Shown piece after piece: positions 39,009 through 52,620 of a DNA stretch of 64,000 nt. A program made the translations under genes and the position numbers. The stretch is from NCBI RefSeq assembly GCF_032854445.1, contig NC_088300.1:2604001-2668000 (forward strand). The letters run 5' to 3'. This stretch comes from Liolophura sinensis. Taxonomy: Eukaryota > Mollusca > Polyplacophora > Chitonida > Chitonidae. Numbering within the stretch: the stretch's first letter is position 1; every line of letters starts with the position of its first letter. The notes under the pieces were generated by a model that saw only the letters and a list, made by a program, of their open reading frames with translations, did not search any database and had not been told where the DNA came from.

Positions 39009-39847
39009 AAGTAGTGAACTTTTGATGGAACACATGCACCAAAGCATTCCATGTAGTCTGAGCGCGAACTGTCACTACATCGGGTACCCCATTATAGCTG
39101 TTGTTCTACAGCTGAAAAATCCACAAAGTGGACGCCCGCACCACTCTCTATTCATTACTGCCACCACTAGCAAGTTTTGTCCAGGAACCTTCACCAACAC
39201 AAAGTTCACTAGGGTCACTATGAAGACAAACAAACGTCTAGTGACGTCAGCAAAATAAAATACGTCTGTGTCTGCCTTTGTGTCTGTTAATAGTTTATAT
39301 GCATCCATTCACTTTTCATTCAGTACGAACCACGTGATGCTAAAAAAATCTAAGGTACGTTCAATAGTGAATGTTTATTGTCCCAAAAGGACATATCGTG
39401 AGGATTTTCGGTGGTCCGCGTCTGGTGCGCGAGATTGATAGGCCATCATTGTCTCGTGGATAGAGGTATTGATGTAAATCGAGTTTAGGCCAGGGAGTTG
39501 TATTTACACGAGTATGTATTTTAACGAACTAGGCAAGTGCGGGCAAATCACGCGCAAACAGTATGTATATTTACATGTCTATATGTGTTGTTTTTATGAC
39601 GAGTGTTCCACCTGGGGTCAACAGAGTTCAGCAATGTCGTACATAACAGAGGTGGAAAGTGGTGTAGCCTACGCCAGCTAGGCGTGCGTAGGGAGTGGCG
39701 CATGCGCTGTTGTGGAATATGCGGAAAACAAAATGCACAAATAACAGACACGCAATCCATACATGTATGTTTATATGTTTATTGTTTTAATCAGGTGAGT
39801 CATATTCACCAAGTATAACTAAATGCCCCGTGCCCAGGCATGGCAGA

Positions 39848-40927
39848 TTAGTGACAAACGGCTTCTCCAGTATGATGGTCACAATGGCAGTTATGTTCAC
39901 CATGGCAGGAACCCCCAGGGCACATGATTGTGCATCCTTCGTGTAGTGGGTGGGTGGGGTGCGCCTGGGTGGTGTGCGGGTGGTGAGTGTGGTCCTGACC
40001 GACTGCAATAGTTCAAGCAACAGATGGTTTTGCTCACACACGCATGTAATCTCAGCCATGTCGAAAATCATACACAGTGTACATACAGGCGTCATTCATT
40101 CTGAAAGTTTGTTATTCTATTAGGAAATCTCTTTATAAATGTGAAGACAAATCAAAGAATAACAACGTTAAGATCTGAATTTAAGTCACGGGAAGAATGA
40201 ATGAGTGATTATGGCTTTACGCCACCGCGGCAATATTTCAGCCATATCGTGGCGACCCAGGGAAGAACAACATGGCATCTAAATACTGTGCATGTGCATA
40301 AATAAGTGACGCCTTGAAACATAATAAAGGAAAATACCGCAAAAAACATGATGTGATCATCGACCAGGAGAGGGTCTATTGAAAACTGTATCGAAAACAT
40401 ATTTTCTTATTATTTTAATTTTTTGGCACTGAATTACATGCTTAATGGACCGTTCTGCCAGTGGAAAGGCCTACTTTAACCTCACATCACCTATATTTCC
40501 TTATATTCACCTACACACGAATTGTTTAAGCATTATTTACGCAACCAGTTCCGATCGGGAGAAACTTTTGTGACGTCAGAGTACTCGAACCACAGGTACA
40601 AGTTGATAAAGCCCACCACGGATTTCAAAGATTTTAATTTAACATCTAGAGAAAAAAAAAGTATTTCTACGCATAGTGTTTAGCTATGTTTCCGATGAGC
40701 CTTATTTCATTATTTAGCTGTATCTCACTGTAAACGCCTGCGCATGAAGTTCCGCTATAGTCTCAGTGGTTTATCAGGGAAAGAAATCATTACCTTTTCT
40801 GATTGAATCTGTTTTGACAAATGCTTTTCTTATATTATATAAGCTACTTACCTATAGAAAGGTTAATTGACTCACCTATGAAGGGGACCAAAACCAACGC
40901 AAGAGCTAGGAAAAGTGCAGCCTTCAT
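39848..40927 (-). CDS. Small secreted His-rich six-cysteine peptide, copy 2 of 3
   Basis: Two coding exons: 40927-40876 and 40002-39848 (including stop TAA); predicted precursor 68 residues. The signal-peptide exon is identical to copy 1. The linker is the longest of the three, starting VGQDHTHHPHTTQAHP. The cysteine module keeps all six cysteines and differs from copy 1 by D to N and D to E, plus synonymous changes. The mature form would have about 13 His in 49 residues. Both alternative donors (GTGAGT and GTAAGT, 24 nt apart), the acceptor and the AATAAA signal (39783-39778) are kept. The intron contains a SINE-tail fragment around 40196-40260. Function is not recognised. Confidence 0.85.
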
Positions 40928-41137
40928 CGTGATTGTTTAGCTTCTGTTCACTGCAAAGATATTTACTTAAAAACTCAATTGTTTAACTCCATACAGAAGA
41001 CCTTTTCACTTCAGACAATGGGAGCTGTTCTGACAGACGGATTAAATCGGATGCCCGGGGTGAACGGTCGACCTTTAGGAAGCTACTGACACGCTTTCCA
41101 TCGTGTGACGTATGATTTGAACGTCCTATTGCTGGAG

Positions 41138-41215
41138 TGATCCTCAATATAATATAAAGTGATCGTCAGTATAATATAAAGTGATAGTCAGTGTAATATA
41201 AAGTGACCTCAATAT
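41138..41215 (-). promoter_or_regulatory. 22 bp TATA-like repeat upstream of peptide gene copy 2
   Basis: Three copies of the same TAATATAAAGTGA-containing unit, at the same distance from the gene as in copy 1, where there are five. Confidence 0.4.
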
Positions 41216-42461
41216 TTGTAGGCAGAAATGGCCATGCGAGAGTCATGGACCGTTTACTGTCACCAGGGCTTCACCAACGGTGAAAGTCTCAGGATAATCT
41301 ACTAACTCAGCGCACCAAAGGTCGGCAATGAACTAGCACCTGTCTCATTAGGTGTATGGAAGTGACGTGCCTTATGCATTTGAGTTTCGCCTTGAACGTA
41401 ACTGTTAATTCATGTATCCAAAGTGGGGTTCGAATTCAACACCATGAATATACCGCCCCTGGCCCAGGATTAAGCAGAATTAGACACAATTATGAAGCAG
41501 GGCGCCAGAGATTCTGGACGCTCTGTCCATGTTTACTTACAATAGAATAACACGTATTGTAAAACTTAAGAAACTTGAAATGACGAAGTTTGATGGAATA
41601 ACCTTGACTCACTAGGTTTCGCAGTAATAACTTGTGATGTTGATTGAAATCGTCACACAACACGCGGGATCAATCAAATGCTACAAGACCAGATATGTAC
41701 ACACCATATACAAAACCCTTTGGTACATTGCTGTCCAAATAAGGATATTTACAATGTCAAACTTGAAAACCTTCTTGTCGAAAAATCTGCCATAGAGTGA
41801 ACCTTGTTGGTCTTATTGCAAATGTAGGTCCAGAGAAGAACCATCTGGACTGTGGTTTCTTTTAAATCCAGTGAAGGTGGGTAAATATCTTTCGCAGCTT
41901 TCGCTATATATTAATTGTTTAAAGCCAGCAGATCATCAGTATATTCCGTTTAGTGAATGAGAAAGATGGAGCGTGGTGAGAGTAAAGAAAATATATAACA
42001 CTTTTCTTGCCCAAGTCATGTTTCGAGTAGTAGATCAAAAATAATATTAAAGGACGAATGGGTTATCAAGCATCTGCTTTCCAAACTTTGTTTTCCACAA
42101 CGTGGGCGTATCACAAGTATACGCCTCCTCTGTATATGGCCAGAGCTATGCCTGACTTGGTGATATTAAGTATATAAAAATGCAAATTTCAAGACTAATC
42201 ATAGGCTGGTAGATATGTACCTGACACAGTAGTATATTTAAAAGTAAACTCTGAATTAAAACGGCATTTCATGGAGTATAATGTGTGCAGTGTTTATTCC
42301 ACTAGTATATGAGTCTATTAAATGCATCCAGTTTTGTGCATCTATGTTAGAACACAAATTCCAGTGCTTAGTAGGATTAATGCAGGGGGGTTATAGAAAA
42401 TTTGGTCTTATTGCAGGTGTATATGTGTGTTTTGAGATATGTTGTAACCTCGCAGGTTGAT

Positions 42462-42583
<122 letters not shown>

Positions 42584-43227
42584 TAAGCACTTTTGGCAAA
42601 AAATTGATCAGTGTAAATCCCATCGAATTTTTGCTGTTAACGTAAATAATTATACCTTTCACAAAATATCAGCTTCGTCTGTGCACGCGCAAGTGACCGC
42701 TCCAAATCGATTATAAAGTACCTAAACTTTTTTAGAGCGTATCTCATTATTCATTTTTCAAACTTTATAGTATCGTTTTAACATCATAAAAACAGACACG
42801 AGTCTATTAGTTACTGAGTGGCCGTAATTTGAGCATTGCTTCGTAAACTGCGATTTTTGATCAAATTTGATATGTGCTCAGGTGATAGTATGGTAAAATT
42901 TTAATTGCAATGTAATTTCCAAACTCAAGTATTATACCCTGGACACTAATTGAAAGTGACATATTAATTTATTTACCTATCCGTGTCGGATCATACCAAA
43001 AAACTGATACATGTACTTGACTACTCAGTACTAGAAGTTAGAGCAAGAAAACAGTACTGGTTTGCCCAGGGTCAGTGTAATGTGACTAGGTGGACTGTCA
43101 TGACTGGTGTCTTCGGCAGCACTTTGCATGGAGGCATGTCCTGCCACAGGAACATATAGTATGCTAACCAATTCTTAGGTAATAAATAAAATTTATTTAT
43201 TTATTGATATATTTATTTATTTATTTA

Positions 43228-43560
43228 TTTATTTATTTATTTGTATTTAAGGCTGTACTCAAGAATCTTTTACTTATACGCCGGCCATTAGATTTATGGG
43301 TGGAGGAAACTAGACACAGCTCGGGAGAGAACCGCACCTGTGTGGTCAGGTACTTAACACACCTCCCGACTCCAATCAGCCACCTACCACGCGGGAGCCG
43401 CATGGATTCCAACCTGTCATTGATTATAACTGATTGTCCGATTGGCTGATTGCTGTTCAACACCATGCCCAAGAACAGTTCACCTATGTATGACTTATAT
43501 ATGCTGTAAGAAACTGGAGTTCCGGGAATAAACCAGCGACTATCACCAAGTGTATGGGTT
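43228..43560 (-). mobile_element. SINE-derived composite, unit 2
   Basis: Near-identical to 36240-36600; amplified as part of the 7 kb unit rather than inserted anew. Confidence 0.6.
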
Positions 43561-44727
43561 ACCTACCATAACTCCTGACTCTGAACCGACGACCTTCACC
43601 AGATGTATGGGCTACCGGACCTTCCTCCTGACTTAGAGCCGGTGACTTCCCCCCAGACATGTGAGCTACCAGATATTCCCCTTTATAGCCGGCGATCATC
43701 ACTAGGTGTATGGGCTATCTGACATTCCTCCTGACTTACAGCCGGTGACCTTCACCACATATGTGCTACCTGACATCCTTCCTGACTTACAGCCGGCGAC
43801 CTTCACCAGGTGTAAGGGCTACCTGACATATCTTTTGACTTAGAGCCAGCTACCGTGTATGGGCTAACTGACATTCCTCCTTACTTAGAGCAGGCTACCT
43901 TCACCAGGTGTATGGACTACCTGACATTCCTCCTTAGAGCCGGCGGCCTTCACCAGATTTGGGCTACCTGGCATTCCCCGTGACTTAAAGCCTGCGACCT
44001 TCACCGGGTGTATGGGCTACCTGACATTTATCCTCACCTTTACCGGGCGTATGAGCTACCTGACATTCCTCCTAACTTAGAGCTGGTGACCTTCACCAGG
44101 GGTATGGGCTACCTGACATTCCTCCTGACTTAGAACCGGCCACCTTTACCAGGTGCATAGGCAGTATGCCCCTCCTTCTGCCCTAGAGTCGACGAACTTC
44201 ACCAGGTGTAAGGGCTACCTGACATTTATCCTGACATTTACCGGGCGTATAAGCTACCTGACATCTGACAGAGCCGGCGACCTTCACCAGGTGTATGGGC
44301 TAACTGACATTCCTCCTTACTTAGAACAGGCTACATTCACCAGGTGTATGGACTACCTGACATTCCTCCCTAGAGCCGGCGACCTTCACCAGATATCGGC
44401 TACCTGACAGTTCCCCTGACGTAGAGCCGTCTACCTTCACCACGTGTATGGGCTACCTGGCATACCTTCTGACTGAGAGCATGCGACCTTCACCAGATAT
44501 AGCCTATGGGCTACCTGACATTCCTCCTGACTTAGAGCCTTTCACTTTCACCAGGTGTAGGGGCTATCTGACATTCCTCCTGGCACAGCCGGCGACCTTC
44601 ACCAGGTGTATGGGCTACCTGACATTCCTCCTAATTTAGAGCCTTTGACTTTCACCAGGTGTATGGGCTACCTGACATATCTTTTGACTTAGAGCCGGCG
44701 ACCTTCACCAGGTATGTGGGCTACCTG
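43545..44727. repeat. ~53 bp minisatellite (unit 2)
   Basis: Same unit as 36545-37757, with different gains and losses of copies. Confidence 0.9.
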
Positions 44728-46046
44728 ACAAGACCACAGATTGGGAACGCCATGCAGTTCCACGACGCATGGCAAGACCACAGATTGGTAACGCCATGCA
44801 GTCCCACAACACATGGCAAGACCACAGACTATGGGAACGCCATGCAGTCCCACAACACATGACAAGACCACAGATTGGGAACGCCATGCAGTTCCACGAC
44901 GCATGGCAAGACCACAGACTATGGGAACGCCATGCAGTTCCACGACGCATGACAAGACCACAGATTGGGAACGTCATGCAGTCCCACAACACATGGCAAG
45001 ACCACAGACTATGGGAACGCCATGCAGTTCCACGACGCATGACAAGACCACAGACTATGGGAACGCCATGCAGTCCCACAACACATGGCAAGACCACAGA
45101 CTATGGGAACGTCATGCAGTCCCACAACACATGACAAGACCACAGATTGGGAACGTCATGCAGTCCCACAACACATGACAAGACCACAGATTGGGAACGT
45201 CATGCAGTCCCACAACACATGACAAGACCACAGATTGGGAACGTCACGCAGTCCCACAACACATGACAAGACCACAGATTGGGAACGCCATGCAGTCCCA
45301 CAACACATGGCAAGACCACAGATTGGGAACGTCATGCAGTCCCACAACACATGGCAAGACCACAGACTATGGGAACGCCATGCAGTTCCACGACGCATGG
45401 CAAGACCACAGACTATGGTAACGTCATGCAGTCCCACAACACATGACAAGACCACAGATTGGGAACGTCATGCAGTCCCACAACACATGGCAAGACCACA
45501 GATTGGTAACGTCATGCAGTCCCACGACGCATGGCAAGACCACAGATTGGGAACGTCATGCAGTCCCACAACACATGGCAAGACCACAGACTATGGGAAC
45601 GCCATGCAGTCCCACAACACATGGCAAGACCACAGACTATGGGAACGCCATGCAGTCCCACAACACATGACAAGACCACAGATTGGGAACGCCATGCAGT
45701 CCCACAACACATGACAAGACCACAGATTGGTAACGCCATGCAGTCCCACAACACATGGCAAGACCACAGACTATGGGAACGCCATGCAGTCCCACAACAC
45801 ATGGCAAGACCACAGACTATGGGAACGCCATGCAGTCCCACAACACATGGCAAGACCACAGACTATGGGAACGCCATGCAGTCCCACAACACATGGCAAG
45901 ACCACAGATTGGGAACGTCATGCAGTCCCACAACACATGGCAAGACCACAGACTATGGGAACGCCATGCAGTCCCACAACACATGGCAAGATCACACACT
46001 ATGGGAACGCCATGCAGTCCCACAACACATGGCAAGACCACATGGC
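44727..46046. repeat. 44-46 bp minisatellite (unit 3), about 29 copies
   Basis: Same unit as 37757-39008 with more of the 44 bp variant in its first half. Confidence 0.95.
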
Positions 46047-46780
46047 AAGTAGTGAACTTTTGATGGAACACATGCACCAAAGCATTCCATGTAGTCTGAG
46101 CGCGAGCTGTTACTACATCGGGTACCCCATTATAGCTGTTGTTCTACAGCTGAAAAATCCACAAACTGGACGCCCGCACCACTCTCTATTCATTACTGCC
46201 ACCACTAGCAAGTTTTGTCCAGGAATCTTCACCAACACAAAGTTCACTAGGGTCACTATGAAGACAAACAAACGTCTAGTGACGTCAGCAAAATAAAATA
46301 CGTTTGTGTCTGCCTTTGTGTCTGTTAATACTTTATATGCATCCATTCACTTTTCATTCAGTACGAACCACGTGATGCGAAAAAAAATACCTCGTGGATA
46401 GAGGTATTGATGTAAATCGTGTTTAGGCCAGGGAGTTGTATTTACACGAGTATGTATTTTAACGAACTAGGCAAGTGCGGGCAAATCACGCGCATGTATA
46501 TGTACATGTCTATATGTGTTGTTTTTATGACGAGTGTTCCACCGGGGGTCAACAGAGTTCAGCAATGTCGTACATAACAGAGGTGGAAAGTGGTGTAGCC
46601 TACGCCAGCTAGGCGTGCGTAGGGAGTGGCGCATGCGCTGTTGTGGAATATGCGGAAAACACAAAATGCACAAATAACAGACACGCAATCCATACATGTA
46701 TGCTTACATGTTTATTGTTTTAATCAGGTGAGTCATATTCACCAAGTATAACTAAATGCCCCGTGCCCAGGCATGGCAGA

Positions 46781-47848
46781 CTAGTGACAAACGGCTTCTC
46801 CAGTATGATGGTCACAATGGCAGTTATGTTCACCATGGCAGGAACCCCCAGGGCACATGATTGTGCATCCTTCGTGCGGTGGGTGGGTGGGGTGCGGGTG
46901 GTGAGTGTGGTCCTGACCGACTGCAACAGTTCAAGCAACAGATGGTTTTGCTCACACACGTATGTAATCTCAGCCATGTCGAAAATCATATACAGTGTAC
47001 ATACAGGCGTCATTCATTCTGAAAGTTTGTTATTCTATTAGGAAATCTCTTTATAAATGTGAAGACAAATCAAAGAATAACAACGTTAAGATCTGAATTT
47101 AAGTCACGGGAAGAATGAATGAGTGATTATGGCTTTACGCCACCGCGGCAATATTTCAGCCATATCGTGGCGACCCAGGGAAGAACAACATGGCATTTAA
47201 ATACTGTGCATGTGCATAAATAAGTGACGCCTTGAAACATAATAAAGGAAAATACCGCAAAAAACATGATGTGATCATCGACCAGGAGAGGGTCTATTGA
47301 AAACTGTATCGAAAACATATTTTCTTATTATTTTAATTTTTTGGCACTGAATTACATGCTTAATGGACCGTTCTGCCAGTGGAAAGGCCTACTTTAACCT
47401 CACATCACCTTTATTTCCTTATATTCACCTACACACGAATTGTTTAAGCATTATTTACGCAACCAGTTCCGATCGGGAGAAACTTTTGTGACGTCAGAGT
47501 ACCCGAACCACAGGTACAAGTTGATAAAGCCCACCACAGATTTCAAAGATTTTAATTTAACATCTAGAGAAATAAAAGAAAGTATTTCTACGCATAGTGT
47601 TTAGCTATGTTTCCGATGAGCCTTATTTCATTATTTAGCTGTATCTCACTGTAAACGCCTGCGCATGAAGTTCCGCTATAGTCTCAGTGGTTTATCAGGG
47701 AAAGAAATCATTACCTTTTCTGATTGAATCTGTTTTGACAAATGCTTTTCTTATATTATATAAGCTACTTACCTATAGAAAGGTTAATTGACTCACCTAT
47801 GAAGGGGACCAAAACCAACGCAAGAGCTAGGAAAAGTGCAGCCTTCAT
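46781..47848 (-). CDS. Small secreted His-rich six-cysteine peptide, copy 3 of 3
   Basis: Two coding exons: 47848-47797 and 46920-46781 (including stop TAG); predicted precursor 63 residues. The signal-peptide exon is identical to the other copies and the cysteine module is identical in protein sequence to copy 2. The linker is the shortest, starting VGQDHTHHPHPTHPPHEG. Relative to copy 2 it lacks five codons, so the frame is preserved. Splice sites, both alternative donors and the AATAAA signal (46716-46711) are intact. Copies 2 and 3 are closer to each other than to copy 1. This argues for stepwise amplification, or for exchange between neighbours. Confidence 0.85.
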
Positions 47849-48056
47849 CGTGATTGTTTAGCTTCTGTTCACTGCAAAGATATTTACTTAAAAACTCAAT
47901 TGTTTAACTCCATACAGAAGACCTTTTCACTTCGGACAATGGGGGCTGTTCTGACAGACGGATTAAATCGGATGCCCGGATTAAAAGGTCGACCTTTAGC
48001 AAGCTACTGACACGCTTTTCATCGTGTGACGTATGACTTGAACGTCCTATTGCTGG

Positions 48057-48132
48057 AGTGATCCTCAATATAATATAAAGTGATCGTCAGTATAATATAA
48101 AGTGATAGTCAGTGTAATATAAAGTGACCTCA
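48057..48132 (-). promoter_or_regulatory. 22 bp TATA-like repeat upstream of peptide gene copy 3
   Basis: Three copies of the TAATATAAAGTGA unit, as in unit 2. Confidence 0.4.
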
Positions 48133-50594
48133 ATATTTGTAGGCAGAAATGGCCATGCGAGAGTCATGGACCGTTTACTGTCACCAGGGCTTCACCAACG
48201 GTGAAAGTCTCAGGATAATCTACTAACTCAGCGCACCAAAGGTCGGCAATGAACTAGCACCTGTCTCATTAGGTGTATGGAAGTGGCGTGCCTTATGTAT
48301 GACTGAGCTCTATTACTCTCGAACGTAAAGGGTAAATCTATGCGTTGTCCGTACACCAGTCGTCAACCAGTACGGACATTCGAGGTCAATAATCGCAAGG
48401 CCGATTCCCACACAAACGTGTGACACAATCCACCCTAGAAATAACAAAGTATACAAAGTACGAAAATAGGACGGAATTATGCAAAGAGAAAGACTTTTCA
48501 ATGATCTTGGAAAGACGCAAGGTATGTTCTGGGCAACTTTGTGAAATCAGGATTGAAATCGTGTACCATGCTAGAATATCATTTGTCGAGAAAAAAAAAA
48601 CATGCATTTGAGTTGCGCCTTGAACGTAACTGTTAATTCATGTATCCAAAGTGGGGTTCGAATTCAACACCATGAATATACCGCCCCTGGCCCAGGGTTA
48701 AGCAGAATTAGACGCAATTATGAAGCAGAGCGCCAGAGATTCTGGACGCTCTGTCCATATTTACTTACAATAGAATAACACGTATTGTAAAACTTATGAG
48801 ACTTGAAGTGACGAAGTTTGATGGAATAACCTTGACTCACTAGGTTTTGCAGTAATAACTTGTGATGTTGATTGGAATTGTCACACAACACGCAGGATCA
48901 ATCAAATGCTACAAGGCCAGATATGTACACACCATGTACAAAACCCTTTGGTACATTGCTGTCCAAATAAGGATATTTTACATTGTCAAACTTGAAAACC
49001 TTCTTGTCGTAAAATCTTCCACAGAGGGAACCGTGTTGGTCTTAGTGCAAATGTAGGTCCAGAGAAGAACCATCTGGACTGTGGTTTCTTTTAAATCCAG
49101 TGAAGGTGGGTAAATGTCTTTCGCAGCTTTCGCTATATATTAATTGTTTAAAGCCAGCAGATCATCAGTATATTCCGTTTAGTGAATGAGAAAGATGGAG
49201 CGTGGTAAGAGTAAAGAAAATATATAACACTTTTCTTGCCCAAGTCATGTTTTCTAAATGGTATGCAATATTCTAAGAATTTACAATTGCAATGAAGTTA
49301 AATAGTTCAGTACTCCTGTTCGTATCGTCCGATCTGCATGTACAGGTAGAATCAAGTCGTTTTCAGCCCACAGCTATACATGTGCAACATTCTTAATTTA
49401 TATAAAGGATAGCAAAATATGTCTGTATAGCCCAGGCAATCACCCATAGTGTATGTATATGTGTGTGTCCGCACCTACCTTTCAGTCAGCAGATCGAGTG
49501 TAAGTGACATGAACAGCCTGAAAAAATACAACCTTATATATAAGTAGGTATTGAGGTTGTCAAGTGATTAGTAGATCGAAAATAATATTAAAGATAAGGA
49601 CAAATGGGTTATCAAGCATCTGCTTTCCAAACTTTGTTTTCCACAACGTGGGCTTATCACAAGTATACGCCTCCTCTGTATATAACCAGAGCTATGCCTG
49701 ACTTGGTGATATTAGGTACATTAAAATGCAAATTTCAAGACTAATCATAGGCTGGTAGATATGTACTGTGTGCAGTGTTTATTCCACTAGTATATGAGTC
49801 TATTAGATGCATCCAGTTTTTTACATCTATGTTAGAACACAAATTCCAGTGCTTTCTTGATGAATTCATCTATAACCTCGCATGACTAAATGGGATTATA
49901 GAAAATCTGACCTTATTGTAGGTGTATATACTTGGGAATTCGTTATAAGAAAAAGCAATATACCAAGCACTTTTGGCAAAAAATTGATCAGTGTAAATCC
50001 CATCGAATTTTTTGCTCTTAACGTAAATAATTATACCTTTCACAAAATATCAGCTTCGTCTGTGCACGCGCAAGTGACCGCTCCAAATCGATTATAAAGT
50101 ACCTAAACTTTTAAGAGCGTATCTCATTATTCATTTTTCAAACTTTATAGTATCGTTTTAACATCATAAAAACAGACACGAGTCTATTAGTTTCTGAGTG
50201 GCCGTAATTTGAGCATTGCTTCGTAAACTGCGATTTTTGATCAAATTTGATATGTGCTCAGGTGATAGTATGGTAAAATTTTAATTGCAATGTAATTTCC
50301 AAACTCAAGTATTATACCCTGGACACTAATTGAAAGTGACATATTAATTTATTTACCTATCCATGTCGGATCATACCAAAAACTGATACATGTACTTGAT
50401 GCGGCCTCGCTTGGCGCTCAGTACTAGAAGTTAGAGCAAGAAAACAGTACTGGTTTGCCCAGGGTCAGTGTAATGTGACTAGGTGGACTGTCATGACTGG
50501 TGTCTTCGGCAGCACTTTGCATGGAGGCATGTCCTGCCACAGGAACATATAATATACTTACAAATTGTGAAGAAATCAATAAAATTTTATTATT

Positions 50595-50815
50595 TATTTA
50601 TTTGTATTTAAGGCTGTACTCAAAAATGTTTTACTTAGACGTCGGCGATTAGAGGAAACTGGACAGAGCTCGGGAGAGAACCGCACCTGTGTGGTGAGGT
50701 ACCTAACACGCCTCCCGATTCCATGGATTCCAACCTCATTCATTATAAATGATTGCCATGATTCACTTATATATAATTTATATATGCTGTAAGAAACCTG
50801 AGTTCCCGGAGTAAA
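50595..50815 (-). mobile_element. SINE-derived composite, unit 3, shortened
   Basis: Same order as 36240-36600 but with internal losses and more changes. Confidence 0.55.
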
Positions 50816-51135
50816 CCAGCGACCATCACCATGGGATACCTGACAATCCTTCTGACTTAGAGCCGACGACCTTCACCAGGTGTATGAGCTATCAGACATC
50901 CTTCCTGACTTAGAGCCGGCGACCTTCACCAGTTGTATGGGTTACCTGAGCTTCCTTCTGACTTAGAGCCGGCGACCTTCACCAGGTGTATGGGCTACCT
51001 GACCCTCCTCTTGACTTAGAGCCGACGACCGTCACCAGGTGTATGGGCTACTTGACATTCCTCCTGACTTCCAGCCGGCGACCTTCACTAGGTGTATGCG
51101 CTATACCTGAGCTTCCTCCTGATTAAGAGCCGGCG
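50815..51135. repeat. ~53 bp minisatellite (unit 3), about 6 copies
   Basis: Shortest version; it marks the right edge of the three-unit array. Confidence 0.9.
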
Positions 51136-51215
51136 AGACTGTGAAGCACAAACCATGTAAATACTAGTATATATATACATACATGTATATATATATATAC
51201 ATATATATTTTACAT

Positions 51216-51440
51216 ATTTATTTATATGATAAGTCTTTTAAATCGTACTCAAAAATATTTCACGTATACGACGGCCGGCAGCTTTATGGTGGAAGGAAAC
51301 CGGGCAGAGCCCGGGAGAAGCCAACAACCATCTGCAGGTTGCTGTCAGACCTTCCCACGTAAGGCCTGAGAGGGAGCCATCATGAGCAGGATATCAACTC
51401 ACAGTAACAACTTAGGTAAGAGGCTTCTTGGACATGCGCG
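51216..51440 (-). mobile_element. SINE copy just outside the three-unit array
   Basis: Contains ATATTTCACGTATACGACGG, GGAAACCGGGCAGAGCCCGG, the rest of the body and part of the head (CATGAGCAGGATATCAACTC). Diverged, no clear target duplication. Confidence 0.65.
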
Positions 51441-52111
51441 TTTACTGGCACGTTAAACATCTCTGCATGGGGCTCCTGCAAACCTCATATTTACACATAG
51501 GGCCTACAGATAAATGTTTCGTATATTTTATTATTTTTTGTAACCGTGAAATTATGTATTTATCTAACGTATGTCATTTCACATTCATATAAATGGAGGG
51601 AGATGCCTAGGTTTTTGCAGATGACAGCTAGACATCACAGAGATATGTCCAATAGGTAGCCGTGATAACCTCTGTTCACCTTGCTATGTAGGGTGAATGT
51701 GTCAGTTGTGGGCTGGAGTGTCGTGTGTGGGTGTGAAAGCGTTTATCGAGAAACACATGAGCGTGGCAGCGGATGCGTGACCGCGTTCTATATATATATA
51801 GAATGTAACTAAAACGTACATATATATATATACCGGAAAACCAGTTTATACATGGTACAATTATACATGCATGAATGAAAAACATAAAGATGTACAAATT
51901 CAAAACCTAATTTGTTCTTATTCTGTGGTGCTCAAGGCTAATACTCATATTCGCGTACATACAGGCCTACATAGATCAACGGAGCTGGATTCAACTGCTT
52001 TGAATCTCACGTGCATGGGAAAGTTCAAATCTCGGTGGTTTAAACTCCGAACCGATTTCTTGACTGAAATGAGAAATTCGTGAGTATGGTGTTATAGAAC
52101 AATAAAAAAAT

Positions 52112-52620
52112 AGATCTCAGTAGGAAATCACATGCTGTCGTCCCTATATATTATGTGGGCCTATTTCAGTAGGAAATGGCCTGCTGTCGTCCTTATGTAT
52201 CATGTAGGCCTATTTCAGTAGGAAATGGCCTGCTGTCGTCCCTATATATCCTGAGGGCCTATTTCAGTAGGAAATCGCATGCTGTCGTCCTTATGTATCA
52301 TGTAGGCCTATTTCAGTAGGAAATGGCCTGCTGTCGTCCCTATATATCCTGAGGGCCTATTTCAGTAGGAAATCGCATGCTGTCGTCCCTATATATCCTG
52401 AGGGCCTATTTCAGTAGGAAATCGCATGCTGTCGTCTCTGTATATCACGTGGGCCTATTTCAGTAGGAAATCGCATGTTGTCGTCCTTATGTATCATGTA
52501 GGCCTATTTCAGTAGGAAATGGCATGTTTTCGTCCCTATGTATAATGTGGACCTATTTCAGTAGAAAATCGCATACTGTCGTCTCTGTGTATCATGAGGG
52601 TCTATTTCAGTAAGAAATGC
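52112..52620. repeat. Minisatellite, ~49 bp unit, about 10 copies
   Basis: Unit: GGCCTATTTCAGTAGGAAAT, then GCATGCTGTCGTCCCTATAT, then ATCCTGA, with variants. Confidence 0.9.

Noticed and set aside
37748-39258. ORFs of 130-257 codons over the 44-46 bp arrays (also 44659-46296)
   Set aside because: Many overlapping frames in the repeat; unit lengths that are not multiples of three show frame is not maintained.
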